This document shows positions 1 through 8,213 of a DNA stretch of 56,099 nucleotides, in pieces. Under the pieces are notes generated by a model that did no database searches, was not told where the DNA came from, and saw nothing but the letters and a program-made list of their open reading frames with translations. This DNA comes from Dyella sp. EPa41. Lineage in GTDB: Bacteria > Pseudomonadota > Gammaproteobacteria > Xanthomonadales > Rhodanobacteraceae. Made by a program: the position numbers and the translations under genes. The stretch is taken from assembly GCF_016586165.1 (NCBI RefSeq), contig NZ_BCPR01000028.1, positions 1 to 56,099 of the forward strand. The letters run 5' to 3'. Every line of letters begins with the position of its first letter. Within the stretch, counting starts at the first letter, position 1.

Positions 1-3000
1 CACTTCCACCGAGGCTTTCCGCGCCGCGTCGCCGAGACCGGGCACGCCGAGCACGCCCGCCGTCTTCTCGTCCATGTACAGCGCCGCATAGCCCCTGCTG
101 GTGGTCTGCTCGATGCAGCCATAGGGATACAGCAACAGGTTCCGCAACGCTGCGCTGTAAGGCAGCGGGGGAAGCGTGCTGAGGGTCAGCTGCGCGCGAA
201 CAGTGGCCGGCACCAGCCCTGACGCCACCGATGCGTCGACCCGTGCCGGCTTGCCGTCCTCGATCGCCATCGGCACCGTGCTCACCACCTCGGGCCAGCC
301 GCTGCGTACCGCAAACTCGAAGTGACGGTCCACCTTGTAGTCGTTGAGCTCGGCATGGATGTCGATCTTCGCCACCGCCACGCCCGCATCCGCGGTGACC
401 GGCATGATCAGCGTGGTGCTGGCGCCATCCTTCATCGGCACGCTTCGATTGGCATCGGCCACTTTGATGAGGCCATCGGCCTTCACGCCCACTTTCGCGG
501 TGCCGTCCTTGCCCGAAAGGTTCTTCAGATCGATGCTGATCTGCGCCTTGTCGCCGCCGGCCATCACGCGTGGCGTACTCGGCTCCACCACCAGCGGGGC
601 ACGCACCGTGACATTGCTGTCGGCATTGCCGAAGCGCTGGTCCGAATACGCCAGGGCCGAAAGGCGCAGGCTGCCATTGAAGTCCGGCACCTGCAGATGC
701 ACGGCGGCTTTGCCTTGCGCATCGAACTGCACCGGCGACGCGAACAGATCGACGATCTGCACCTTGGGATTGAGGCGGGCACCATGCGGCAGGCCGTTGC
801 CGCTCATGTCACCACCGTAACGCAGCTTGGCCTCCGCGCCCTCCATCGCCTCGATGACGCGGCTATAGAGGTCGTAGGCATCCACGCTCAACGCGCGCTT
901 CGCGAACATCCAGGCCCAGGCATCCGGCACCGGATAGTTGGTGATGTTGAGCACACCCTGGTCCACCGCCGAGACCGTGACGTAAGCCTTCTGGCCGGCC
1001 AGCCCTTCGGCCTGCACGGTGACGTCGAGTTGGTTGCCCGGCCGCATCATGGCCGGCGCGCCGAGCTTGAGCGGTATGCGCCGGTCGTTGCGCTCCATGG
1101 TTGCGTGCTCGATGCCCATGGCGCGGGCCGGCGTGGTCTTCTCGGTCGCGTCGCCGCCGCGGAATACCATGGCGACCACGTAGACGTCGTGGCGCTCCCA
1201 CTCCTTGGTCACCGGGATATCGAAGGTTGCTCCCGCCGTGGCCTTGATGTTGCGCGTGTACAGCAGGTGATCGGACTCCACCAGCAGCACGCCCGGTCCG
1301 TCGTGCGGCGGTGTCACCGTCACCTTCATGGTGTCGCCAGCGCGATAACGTGCCTTGTCCAGCGCCACCTTCACCTTGTCCGGGCGGGCTTCCTTGCCGG
1401 TGTTCTGGTCATCCCAGCTGTAACCCGCGAAGAACGGGAACACCGTGGTCAGCTGCGTATCCGGGTCATAGACCTCCAGGCGATAGCCGCCCCAGGCGAC
1501 GGGAAAATCGACCTTGATGCGCTGGCCCGCCGCAACATCAACGTCCTTTTCCTCCACCAGCGACAGCTGCACGTTCGCGTTGGACTTCCATTCGTCGCCG
1601 TGCTCATACAACCAGTAGAAGTCGCGGATTTCCCGCTGCAGGCGCACCTTGAGATGCGACGCGGCCACCAGCTTGCCGTCCACGTTGGCGCGCATCACTT
1701 CGAACGCCGCCTGGCTTTCGCTAGGCGCCCCCTGCTTGGGATCGAACAGCGGGCGCACGCCCACCAGGTTGGGCGCCGGCCAGTACACCTTGTTGAGGAT
1801 TCGTGTCACGGCGCGGCCACCGGTTTCGTACACACTGCCGGACAACGTCGCCGTCAGCGGCACCACGGGCTTGACCACGTCAGGCAGCGCGATGTCCTGC
1901 TCGAGATGGCCCTTTTCATCGAGCTTGGCGTCGAGCACGTCGGCCGCCGCCGTCGGCAAGTCCAGCAGCGGGTTGCCAAAGAACGTATCCGGCATGGACG
2001 GCAGGGGATGAACCTCGGGCTTGACCAGCAGCTTGGCTGTGATGCGATTGCCGTCCGCCGGGGCGCCGTAGAGATAGCTGGACGACACCACCAGCTTCAG
2101 CGGCTCGGAGGGTGCCAACCTGGCTTGCGGGCTGGTCAGATCCAACTTCAGGCGTTCCGGCAGAAATTCTTCCACATGGAACGGAAACGCCTGCACCGCT
2201 TCCTTGCTGGCCGGGTCGAGGCGGAACTCCAGTTGCCACAAACCCGTGGGCGCGTCTTCCGGAATCACCCGGCTGAGTTCGAAGTAGTTGAGGTCTTTCG
2301 GATCCAGTCGCGTATCCACCAGGCTGCGTCCGTCCGGCTGCTTCAGTCGAACGAACAACGACTGCTGCTTCATCGGCCGGCCGTCGAAGTCGCGCAATAG
2401 CGCCGACGCGTGCAGCGTTTCACCGGGGCGATACAGGTCGCGGCCCGACCAGGCGAACACTTCGAACGGCGCCTGCCTGCGTCCGGTGACATCGAAGTTG
2501 GAAATATCGAGCGCCGGCCGGTTGAACTGCAATACCGACACGTCCTTGCCCTTGCGCGCCACCAGCACGTCGTCCTGGTCGAGCTTGTAGGCCATCAGCG
2601 CGTTGCCGTCGTCATCCGTGGTGGCCTTGAGCTTGGCGGTGCCGTTGGCGTCGTCCACTTCCACCGCGACGCCGCCCACCGGGGAGCCGTCGTGCAACGA
2701 GGCTACATGCAACAGCGCGTTGTCCTTGTAGACGCGAAGGTGCAAGCCCAGGTCGCTGACGAAGAACACGGCGGTGTCGTAGCTGCCGCCGTAGGTACCG
2801 CCTTGCTTGAGCATCGCCATGTAGACGCCGGGTTGCGCCAGCTCCGGCACCTTCTGCACGGGAATGTAGGTAATCGTGCGCGCATTGGGCTCGCCGCCCA
2901 GCGCGTAATGGTTGGCGTAGACGGACTCGCCCATGTCGGTAATGGGCTTGCGTGTGCGCCGGTCTTCGTTGCACCGATTCCAGGGACTGATGGGATGCTG

Positions 3001-3648
3001 CAGTTCGTAACTGTCCCGGTGCTTGTTGGTGGGATAGGCACAGAAGAGGTCCGAGACGGCCTCGTCCCGCACGCGGAAGAATTCGATGTCGGCGTCGTGC
3101 ACGTTTACCGATACCAGCGGAAGTCCCCGTGAGCCACGCGCCGGCAGCACGCTGCCCATCGAGGCAAAACCCACCGCGGCCGGCACATTGCCGGAATAGA
3201 CGTCCCTCTTTACATCCACGCCCAAGGTGCGGCCATCGGCCGCCAGCAGGCCCGCCTGGATCTGCACCGCGTAGTGCTGGTTAGCCTGCACGAACGGAAA
3301 AACCAGGGTCTTGCCATCCGGCAGGAGGTTCCAGCTGCCATTGACGGAGGCGCCGTTGGGCCCTGTCACGGCGAGCAGCTGGTCGAACGCCTGTGCCGAT
3401 ACCAGTGGCGCGCTGAAGGTGAGCACCAGTTCCGTGTGCCCTTCATTCTCGCGCGAACCCTCGGTGAGCAAAGTAAACGTAGCCGCCTTGCCGGCATGGC
3501 CGGTCGAAGCGGCGGGCGCAGGGCTTCCCTGCAGCGGGGGTTTGTCCTCTTTGTGCCGGCTACAGCCGGACAGGACGCTCATTACCAGGCACAGCACCAA
3601 ACCAGCCATGCCGATGCGGGCATGGCTGCCTACCGTTGCGCTCTTCAT
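1..3648 (-). CDS. alpha-2-macroglobulin family lipoprotein (5' part; C-terminus beyond window)
   Basis: Bacterial alpha-2-macroglobulin, a periplasmic trap for foreign proteases. The start at 3648 has a GGGAG ribosome site 7 nt upstream. It is followed by a basic and hydrophobic signal with lipobox LSGC near residue 30, so the product should be lipid-anchored. 1216 codons are visible. The thioester motif G-C-I-E-Q-T is present, with Cys about residue 1178 (codon 115-117), so this is the thioester-bearing (YfhM-like) type. Family members are about 1600 residues, so roughly 400 C-terminal residues (complement-like and receptor-binding domains) lie outside. The frame is open throughout. A partner penicillin-binding protein PbpC is often adjacent in other bacteria; it is not on the upstream side here, and the downstream side is not visible. 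Function is inferred from motif and length. Confidence 0.93.
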   Translation of the reverse strand, partial: MKSATVGSHARIGMAGLVLCLVMSVLSGCSRHKEDKPPLQGSPAPAASTGHAGKAATFTLLTEGSRENEGHTELVLTFSAPLVSAQAFDQLLAVTGPNGASVNGSWNLLPDGKTLVFPFVQANQHYAVQIQAGLLAADGRTLGVDVKRDVYSGNVPAAVGFASMGSVLPARGSRGLPLVSVNVHDADIEFFRVRDEAVSDLFCAYPTNKHRDSYELQHPISPWNRCNEDRRTRKPITDMGESVYANHYALGGEPNARTITYIPVQKVPELAQPGVYMAMLKQGGTYGGSYDTAVFFVSDLGLHLRVYKDNALLHVASLHDGSPVGGVAVEVDDANGTAKLKATTDDDGNALMAYKLDQDDVLVARKGKDVSVLQFNRPALDISNFDVTGRRQAPFEVFAWSGRDLYRPGETLHASALLRDFDGRPMKQQSLFVRLKQPDGRSLVDTRLDPKDLNYFELSRVIPEDAPTGLWQLEFRLDPASKEAVQAFPFHVEEFLPERLKLDLTSPQARLAPSEPLKLVVSSSYLYGAPADGNRITAKLLVKPEVHPLPSMPDTFFGNPLLDLPTAAADVLDAKLDEKGHLEQDIALPDVVKPVVPLTATLSGSVYETGGRAVTRILNKVYWPAPNLVGVRPLFDPKQGAPSESQAAFEVMRANVDGKLVAASHLKVRLQREIRDFYWLYEHGDEWKSNANVQLSLVEEKDVDVAAGQRIKVDFPVAWGGYRLEVYDPDTQLTTVFPFFAGYSWDDQNTGKEARPDKVKVALDKARYRAGDTMKVTVTPPHDGPGVLLVESDHLLYTRNIKATAGATFDIPVTKEWERHDVYVVAMVFRGGDATEKTTPARAMGIEHATMERNDRRIPLKLGAPAMMRPGNQLDVTVQAEGLAGQKAYVTVSAVDQGVLNITNYPVPDAWAWMFAKRALSVDAYDLYSRVIEAMEGAEAKLRYGGDMSGNGLPHGARLNPKVQIVDLFASPVQFDAQGKAAVHLQVPDFNGSLRLSALAYSDQRFGNADSNVTVRAPLVVEPSTPRVMAGGDKAQISIDLKNLSGKDGTAKVGVKADGLIKVADANRSVPMKDGASTTLIMPVTADAGVAVAKIDIHAELNDYKVDRHFEFAVRSGWPEVVSTVPMAIEDGKPARVDASVASGLVPATVRAQLTLSTLPPLPYSAALRNLLLYPYGCIEQTTSRGYAALYMDEKTAGVLGVPGLGDAARKASVEV

Positions 3649-3892
3649 AAGATCTCCCCAAGGTAATGGGGAGTGTCGCATGCCTTTATGGCCGATTCGA
3701 GGCGAGGGACTGGCCTCCGGCTGAAGGTGTTTCCCGGATTGCCTGATGTGCCGTCAAGGCAACAATGGCTTCCGCAAATCCGGGGCCACGCTCGCTACGG
3801 CCGCCAACCCATGCCGCCATCCCGTTCACTGCCTCGGCTTGCCTTGAGTCGCAGGCCGTGTCGCGTAGACAGGCTGTGCCAGGTCAGCGGCG

Positions 3893-4324
3893 TCAATGAC
3901 TTTTCGTCGTTCGCCAGGTGGCGCACTTCCACACCGTGTAGCCGATCATGACGGCGAGGCCGGCGCCGACAGCGGCCATGGCGCCGATGCCGGCGAGGCG
4001 TTGGGGCGCGAATGCCCATAGCGCGCTCCACACGAGGAAGGCCAGCGTCATGGCCCAGCCGCCGACGCGCCCCACTGCCTGCGCCAGCGTCGCGTGTTGA
4101 ACTGTTCTCGGCGATCCATGCATGCGTTTTGGCATGGCGTTGCAAAACACGGCGAGGGCGAGGCCGATGATCACGTTGTGGCCGCGCACGACCTGCTCTG
4201 CGTCGACCCATGCCTGCCTGTGGGCGAAGGAGAGCAGGAGCGCGCCGGCGATCATGGCGGCGGCGAGCTTGAGGCCGAAAACTATCTCGTGCCTCGCGCG
4301 GAGAAGTGGGCTGTTCTCGCTCAT
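3893..4324 (-). CDS. four-helix membrane protein, SdpI-like partner of the adjacent repressor
   Basis: 143-residue integral membrane protein with about four hydrophobic segments (near residues 15-33, 46-62, 85-103 and 110-128). After the second segment it has N-A-M-P-K, resembling the N-x-x-P-K signature of SdpI-type immunity/signalling proteins, though the match is short. Its ATG overlaps the stop of the upstream repressor by ATGA, so the two are translationally coupled. In Bacillus an SdpR repressor and an SdpI membrane protein form such a pair, where SdpI gives toxin immunity and sequesters SdpR. That role here is inference from gene order and the weak motif. It could equally be an unrelated membrane protein under an ArsR-type repressor. 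Confidence 0.75.
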   Translation of the reverse strand: MSENSPLLRARHEIVFGLKLAAAMIAGALLLSFAHRQAWVDAEQVVRGHNVIIGLALAVFCNAMPKRMHGSPRTVQHATLAQAVGRVGGWAMTLAFLVWSALWAFAPQRLAGIGAMAAVGAGLAVMIGYTVWKCATWRTTKSH

Positions 4325-4632
4325 TCGTCGACTCCTTCAGGGGTCTCTTTGGGCTGTACCGCGCGGTCTCCGGCACCTATGCCGAACAGTTGCGTGAAGC
4401 TCAGCAGCGCGTCTTCCAGGACGGACAGCTTCAGCTGATAGATGATGCTGGTGCCGATCTTGTGGGCCTCGATCAGGTCGGCCTCGCGCAATACCGCGAA
4501 GTGGGCGGACATGGTCGGGCGTGACACCGGGAAATGGTCCGACAGCTCGCCCGCGGTCATCGAACGCTGGCGCAGCAGCTCCAGTACCTTGCGGCGCGTG
4601 GGATCGGCCAGGGCTCTGAAAACCGCGTTCAT
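4321..4632 (-). CDS. ArsR/SdpR-family winged-helix repressor
   Basis: 103-residue ArsR-family DNA-binding protein. The N-terminus M-N-A-V-F-R-A-L-A-D-P-T-R-R is the signature of the SdpR-like autorepressor subgroup. The recognition helix region is S-R-P-T-M-S-A-H (about residues 37-44). No metal-binding cysteine is present, so it is unlikely to be an arsenite sensor despite lying next to the ars operon. No Shine-Dalgarno precedes the ATG. A good promoter (TTGACT, 18 bp, TAAATA) places the transcript start on or next to the start codon, suggesting a leaderless mRNA. Inverted 15-bp repeats cover that promoter, consistent with autorepression. Coupled to the downstream membrane protein. Confidence 0.88.
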   Translation of the reverse strand: MNAVFRALADPTRRKVLELLRQRSMTAGELSDHFPVSRPTMSAHFAVLREADLIEAHKIGTSIIYQLKLSVLEDALLSFTQLFGIGAGDRAVQPKETPEGVDE

Positions 4633-4638
4633 GGCCTT

Positions 4639-4693
4639 TATTTAGCCAATCGACTAATTTAGAGTCAAGTAAAATTTCGTCGATTGGCTAAAT
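4639..4693 (-). promoter_or_regulatory. promoter and inverted-repeat operator of the SdpR-like repressor
   Basis: On the minus strand, -35 TTGACT (4663-4668), 18-bp spacer, -10 TAAATA (4639-4644). The transcript start is predicted within a base or two of the ATG at 4632. Perfect 15-bp inverted repeats lie at 4640-4654 and 4679-4693 (arm ATTTAGCCAATCGAC), one overlapping the -10, the other upstream of the -35. The left arm and its flank also form an imperfect dyad TTAG-N8-CTAA typical of ArsR-family operators. Binding by the adjacent repressor is inferred. Confidence 0.7.
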
Positions 4694-4776
4694 TAGTTCC
4701 GGTGCGGCTTTTCCGGCCGTGCCTTTGTCGCGGAGCGCTCACGCGACGTCGGTTGGCGAAGCGGCAAGCGCGGCCC

Positions 4777-5850
4777 TCAAGTCGCGCACCGCGCCCTCTT
4801 CGGCCACTCGTACCAGCGCTTGGACTGGTTGACGATGCGCACCACCGACAGCATCACCGGTACCTCGACCAGCACGCCAACCACCGTTGCCAATGCCGCG
4901 CCCGAGTTGAGGCCGAACAGGCTGACCGCGGCCGCCACGGCCAGCTCGAAGAAATTGCTCGCGCCGATCAAGGCCGATGGGCCGGCCACGCAGTGCTCGA
5001 CGCCGAGCCAGCGGTTCAACAGGTAGGCCAACCCCGAGGTGAAATAGACCTGCACCAGGATGGGCACGGCGAGCATGGCGATGATGAGCGGTTGCGCGAG
5101 GATCTGTTTGCCCTGAAATCCGAACAGCAGCGTGAGGGTGATCAACAGTGCGCCCAAGGACACGGGGCCCAGGCGACGCAGCCATTCGGCGAGCGCTGCC
5201 TCACCGCCACGGGCCAGGATCGCGCGACGCAACAACGCCGCACCGATCACCGGAATGACGATGTACAGGCCCACCGAGAGAACGAGCGTTGCCCAGGGCA
5301 CGGTGATCGCCGACACGCCCAGCAGCAATGCAACCAGGGGTGCGAACGCCACCACCATGATGGCGTCGTTGATGGCCACCTGGCTCAGCGTGAAGTTCGG
5401 TTCGCCGTGACACAGGTTGCTCCACACGAACACCATCGCGGTGCAAGGCGCGGCAGCCAGCAGGATGAGTCCAGCCACGTAACTGTCCACCTGCCCCGCC
5501 GGCAGATAGCCGTTGAACACATGGCGCAGGAACAGCCACGCCAGCAACGCCATCGAAAACGGCTTCACCGCCCAGTTGATGAAGAGCGTGACGCCAATGC
5601 CTTTCCAGTGACGTCCCACCTGGCGCATGGCGCCAAGGTCGATGCGCAGGAGCATGGGCACGATCATCAGCCAGATCAGCAAGGCGATCGGCAGATTCAC
5701 CCTGGCGATCTCCCATGCGCCCAGCGCCGCGAACGGACTCGGCAGCCAATGGCCCAGCGCCGTGCCAAGCACGATGCACGAGGCGACCCACAAGGTGAGG
5801 TAGCGCTCGAAGAACCCGATGGCCGGGCGCGCGGCGGCAGACTCAGACAT
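4777..5850 (-). CDS. acr3: ACR3-family arsenite efflux permease
   Basis: Inner-membrane arsenite (and possibly antimonite) exporter of the ACR3/BASS superfamily, 357 residues with about ten transmembrane helices. The conserved cysteine of the family sits in A-P-C-T-A-M-V-F-V-W-S (Cys136). The segment N-D-A-I-M-V and the C-terminal N-F-F-E-L-A-V-A block are also typical. It starts at 5850 with GGAGG 9 nt upstream, overlapping the end of arsC by 8 bp, so the two are coupled. It is the last gene of arsR-arsC-acr3 and removes the arsenite made by ArsC. It is ACR3, not the unrelated ArsB, despite the usual shared naming. Confidence 0.95.
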   Translation of the reverse strand: MSESAAARPAIGFFERYLTLWVASCIVLGTALGHWLPSPFAALGAWEIARVNLPIALLIWLMIVPMLLRIDLGAMRQVGRHWKGIGVTLFINWAVKPFSMALLAWLFLRHVFNGYLPAGQVDSYVAGLILLAAAPCTAMVFVWSNLCHGEPNFTLSQVAINDAIMVVAFAPLVALLLGVSAITVPWATLVLSVGLYIVIPVIGAALLRRAILARGGEAALAEWLRRLGPVSLGALLITLTLLFGFQGKQILAQPLIIAMLAVPILVQVYFTSGLAYLLNRWLGVEHCVAGPSALIGASNFFELAVAAAVSLFGLNSGAALATVVGVLVEVPVMLSVVRIVNQSKRWYEWPKRARCAT

Positions 5851-6355
5851 GCGCCGCGTCCTCCGCCTGGATAGTGCCGATGTCGTCCAGCGCCACCTGC
5901 AGCGCCTTTCGATCAGCCCAGAGTTCCGCTGGCAACGCCAGAAATGCCTTCAGTCGAGCCTTGATCGTGGCATGCGCGCTCGCGAAGGCCGCGCGCTTGT
6001 CGGCATCCTCGCCCGCCACCGCCGCGGGATCGAACAAGCCCCAATGCGTACGCACGAAGTCGCCGAAGAAGACCGGGCATGCCTCGGAGGCCGCGCTGTC
6101 GCAGACCGTCACCACCAGGTCGATCGGCTGGGCGCCCTCGCCCGAAAACTCATCCCATGACTTGCTGCGCAGGCCCGCCGTCGGCATGCCGGCGGCGGCA
6201 AGCGTGTCGAGTGCGTAGGGGTTGATGCGCCCCGTGGGCTGGCTGCCGGCGCTGAAGGCCTCGAACCGGTCGTCGCCCCAGGCGCGCAAGGTGGCTTCGG
6301 CAAGAACACTGCGGGCAGAGTTGCCCGTGCAGACGAACAGAACGCGATAGGTCAC
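5843..6355 (-). CDS. arsC: arsenate reductase, low-molecular-weight phosphatase type
   Basis: Cytoplasmic arsenate reductase of the LMW protein tyrosine phosphatase fold, about 170 residues. The P-loop C-T-G-N-S-A-R-S (Cys9 to Arg15) gives the CX5R signature. Two further cysteines (Cys85, Cys93) match the redox relay of thioredoxin-coupled ArsC. A D-P pair near residue 109 fits the catalytic acid. I place the start at GTG 6355 because GGGGAG lies just upstream and the P-loop is then at its usual distance; an in-frame ATG at 6385 inside arsR is less likely. It begins 16 nt after arsR and overlaps acr3. Confidence 0.92.
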   Translation of the reverse strand: MTYRVLFVCTGNSARSVLAEATLRAWGDDRFEAFSAGSQPTGRINPYALDTLAAAGMPTAGLRSKSWDEFSGEGAQPIDLVVTVCDSAASEACPVFFGDFVRTHWGLFDPAAVAGEDADKRAAFASAHATIKARLKAFLALPAELWADRKALQVALDDIGTIQAEDAAHV

Positions 6356-6371
6356 GGAAGCTCCCCAGATA

Positions 6372-6716
6372 TCAGCAGCAGGCATCGCCGGGCGAGCAGG
6401 CCGCGGCCATGGGGCCGCACTCGGCCTGCGGACTGCCCTCGCAACAGTTGTGTGTCAGATAGGCAATCAGCCCGTTCATCGCATCGAAGGCGGCGCGGTA
6501 GCGCACGAATCGCCCCTGCGGTTCGGCGGTGACCAGGCCAGCGTTTGCCAGCTCCTTCAGATGGAAGGACAGCGTGGCGCCGGGCATGCCCAGCGCTTCG
6601 CCGATGTGCCCTGCCATGCGGCCGTCGGGACCCGCGACCACCAGCAGGCGGAAGATGGCCAGGCGCTTGGCGTGGCCCAGCGCCGTCAGGGCGGCGATTG
6701 CGTCATTCGTTTCCAT
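6372..6716 (-). CDS. arsR: ArsR arsenite-responsive repressor
   Basis: 114-residue winged-helix ArsR/SmtB repressor, first gene of arsR-arsC-acr3. The recognition helix is around P-G-A-T-L-S-F-H-L (residues 45-53). The C-terminal tail is rich in cysteine (Cys91, 92, 100, 107, 113, 114), which suggests arsenite is sensed there rather than at the classical helix-3 CxC motif, which is absent. No Shine-Dalgarno precedes the ATG, and the predicted -10 ends 6 nt before it, suggesting a leaderless transcript. It lies head to head with arsH, so one repressor probably controls both directions. Confidence 0.93.
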   Translation of the reverse strand: METNDAIAALTALGHAKRLAIFRLLVVAGPDGRMAGHIGEALGMPGATLSFHLKELANAGLVTAEPQGRFVRYRAAFDAMNGLIAYLTHNCCEGSPQAECGPMAAACSPGDACC

Positions 6717-6752
6717 AAAACTAGAATAGTCGAATCATCGAGCCATGAACAA
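6698..6752. promoter_or_regulatory. overlapping divergent promoters between arsR and arsH
   Basis: Toward arsR: -35 TTGTTC (read on minus from 6752-6747), 18-bp spacer, -10 TATTCT (6728-6723), transcript start close to the arsR ATG at 6716. Toward arsH: -35 TTGCGT (6698-6703), 18-bp spacer, -10 TAGAAT (6722-6727), about 10 nt of leader before ATG 6745. The two -10 elements occupy the same bases, and the short direct repeat GAAT-AGTC-GAAT lies across them, so one bound ArsR dimer could block both. Promoter calls are by eye. Confidence 0.55.
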
Positions 6753-7479
6753 GCCCATGCACAACGACCTGCCCCATCTTCACGGTGACCTCCTGCCCCG
6801 TCCGGACAGCCCCAGGCTGGGCATGGGCGATGACACCGGCCATCCGCCACGCATCCTGATTCTTTACGGGTCGCTGCGCCCGCAATCGTTTTCCCGCAAG
6901 CTCGCGTTGGAGGCCGAGCGCCTCCTGCGCCACCTGGGCGCCGAAACGCGCGTGTTCGATCCGCATCGGCTGCCCATGCTCGACAGCGTGCCGGCCACCC
7001 ATCCCGAAGTGCAGCGCCTGCGGGAATGGTCGGCCTGGTCCGAAGGCCAGGTGTGGGTGAGCCCCGAGCGTCACGGCACGATCACCGGCGTGTTCAAGAA
7101 CCAGATCGACTGGCTGCCCCTGGAAGACGGCAGCGTGCGCCCGACCCAGGGCCGGACCTTGGCGGTCATGCAGGTCTGCGGCGGCTCGCAATCCTTCAAT
7201 GTGGTGAACACCCTGCGCGTGCTGGGTCGCTGGATGCGCATGGTCACCATCCCCAACCAATCGTCGGTGGCCAAGGCATGGCAGGAGTTCGACGAGCAAG
7301 GCCGGATGAAACCATCGCCGTTCTATGACCGCGTGGTGGATGTCATGGAGGAACTCATGAAGTTCACCCTGATGGTGCGCGGCCGCAGCGACTACCTGGT
7401 CAGCCGCTACAGCGAGCGCAAGGGCGAGGAACTCCAGCGCGCGCTCGCCATGGCCGCCGGCGCCGTGGAGAAAGCCTGA
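6745..7479 (+). CDS. arsH: ArsH NADPH-dependent FMN organoarsenical oxidase/reductase
   Basis: ArsH, a flavodoxin-like NADPH:FMN oxidoreductase linked to oxidation of trivalent methyl/aromatic arsenicals and to quinone or metal reduction. 244 residues. Family marks are the FMN phosphate loop [11 protein letters not shown] (about residues 40-50), [20 protein letters not shown] and [11 protein letters not shown]. It is divergent from arsR with 28 bp between start codons, so co-regulation by ArsR is likely. Length and motifs match the family with no truncation. Confidence 0.96.
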   Translation: MNKPMHNDLPHLHGDLLPRPDSPRLGMGDDTGHPPRILILYGSLRPQSFSRKLALEAERLLRHLGAETRVFDPHRLPMLDSVPATHPEVQRLREWSAWSEGQVWVSPERHGTITGVFKNQIDWLPLEDGSVRPTQGRTLAVMQVCGGSQSFNVVNTLRVLGRWMRMVTIPNQSSVAKAWQEFDEQGRMKPSPFYDRVVDVMEELMKFTLMVRGRSDYLVSRYSERKGEELQRALAMAAGAVEKA

Positions 7480-7503
7480 GAGGCGGCGCTGCCCTCTCCA
7501 GGC
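7474..7503 (+). terminator. stem-loop at the end of arsH
   Basis: GCCTGAGAGG (7474-7483) pairs with CCTCTCCAGGC (7493-7503) with one bulged base and a 9-nt loop. The stem includes the arsH stop codon. There is no T tract, so intrinsic termination would be weak; it may mark a 3' end. Confidence 0.35.
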
Positions 7504-7747
7504 GACACTTCGGGAAAGTGCCCGCATGGCTGCGCCGCCGGCAACGGCCTGGAAAGCCCTGAGCATCTTCCCAACCCCCCGTGGACGAGTCCGGGCGCCA
7601 CGCCCGCACGACGTGCCATGGCGAACGTTTAACTATGTCTTTGCGCCTTCACCTGGCGCTATCGGTTCGCTTCGCGCGACCGCCGAACAATGCAGCTACC
7701 CGGCCATTGGCGGATGGCGCCAGCCCACATGGTTACGGAGAGCAAGC

Positions 7748-7969
7748 ATGACCAGCAAAGAAACCAGCAGTTCGGACGTGAAAGCCAAGGAGCGCAAGCC
7801 AGCCGACCAGCCTGTTGGAGCCCCGGCTCGCAACGAGCAGCACGACGCTTCCGCCCACCATCCGGTCGCCAACCAGGGTGCCCCGGGCGGCACCTGCGAC
7901 GACGACGGCGACAGCGACAACCAGCAGGACCCGACTCGCCGCGCCTCGGCACATCACGACGACAAATAG
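7748..7969 (+). CDS. small hydrophilic protein of unknown function
   Basis: 73-residue, highly polar protein rich in Asp, Asn, Gln, Ser and Pro, with no hydrophobic segment and no recognisable domain; probably disordered. The ATG is preceded by GGAG 7 nt upstream, which supports translation. The acidic D-D-D-G-D-S-D run is near residues 51-57. It stands alone between arsH and the pseudouridine synthase on the same strand. Short disordered proteins of this kind are common in this group, but I do not recognise the family. Confidence 0.6.
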   Translation: MTSKETSSSDVKAKERKPADQPVGAPARNEQHDASAHHPVANQGAPGGTCDDDGDSDNQQDPTRRASAHHDDK

Positions 7970-8180
7970 GGTTCACCGCGGTTGCATGGCTGCGCCTCCT
8001 CGTCATGCGACGGGCGCACCGGATCCATCGCACGGCGTGTCGAAGTTGCGTGGCGGCACGCCCCGAAAGCGAATGCCTCTTTTCGTGCCGGCGTCATCAT
8101 GCGTGAGGGCGCCTGTGCCTCGATCGGCGCCATGCGTCGATGGAAGGCGCCCGGCGTGCCTGTGCCCGCCGTGCGACGCC

Positions 8181-8186
8181 TATAAT
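8181..8186 (+). promoter_or_regulatory. perfect -10 box TATAAT before the pseudouridine synthase
   Basis: TATAAT lies 28 nt before the ATG at 8214, which would give a leader of about 20 nt. No good -35 is seen at the right distance (GC-rich), so the promoter may depend on the -10 alone. Confidence 0.45.
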
Positions 8187-8213
8187 GGCGCACGTCCATC
8201 CTCAGCAAAGCCG

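Noticed and set aside
322-2400. A 692-codon open frame on the plus strand
   Set aside because: It lies antisense to the alpha-2-macroglobulin gene, is very rich in His, Arg and Gly, and has no domain. It is a by-product of third-position G/C bias.
4684-5874. A 396-codon plus-strand frame antisense to acr3
   Set aside because: Extreme His/Gln/Arg content and no ribosome site; acr3 on the other strand explains the open frame.
6721-7566. A 281-codon minus-strand frame antisense to arsH
   Set aside because: No ribosome site or domain; arsH motifs on the plus strand are complete.
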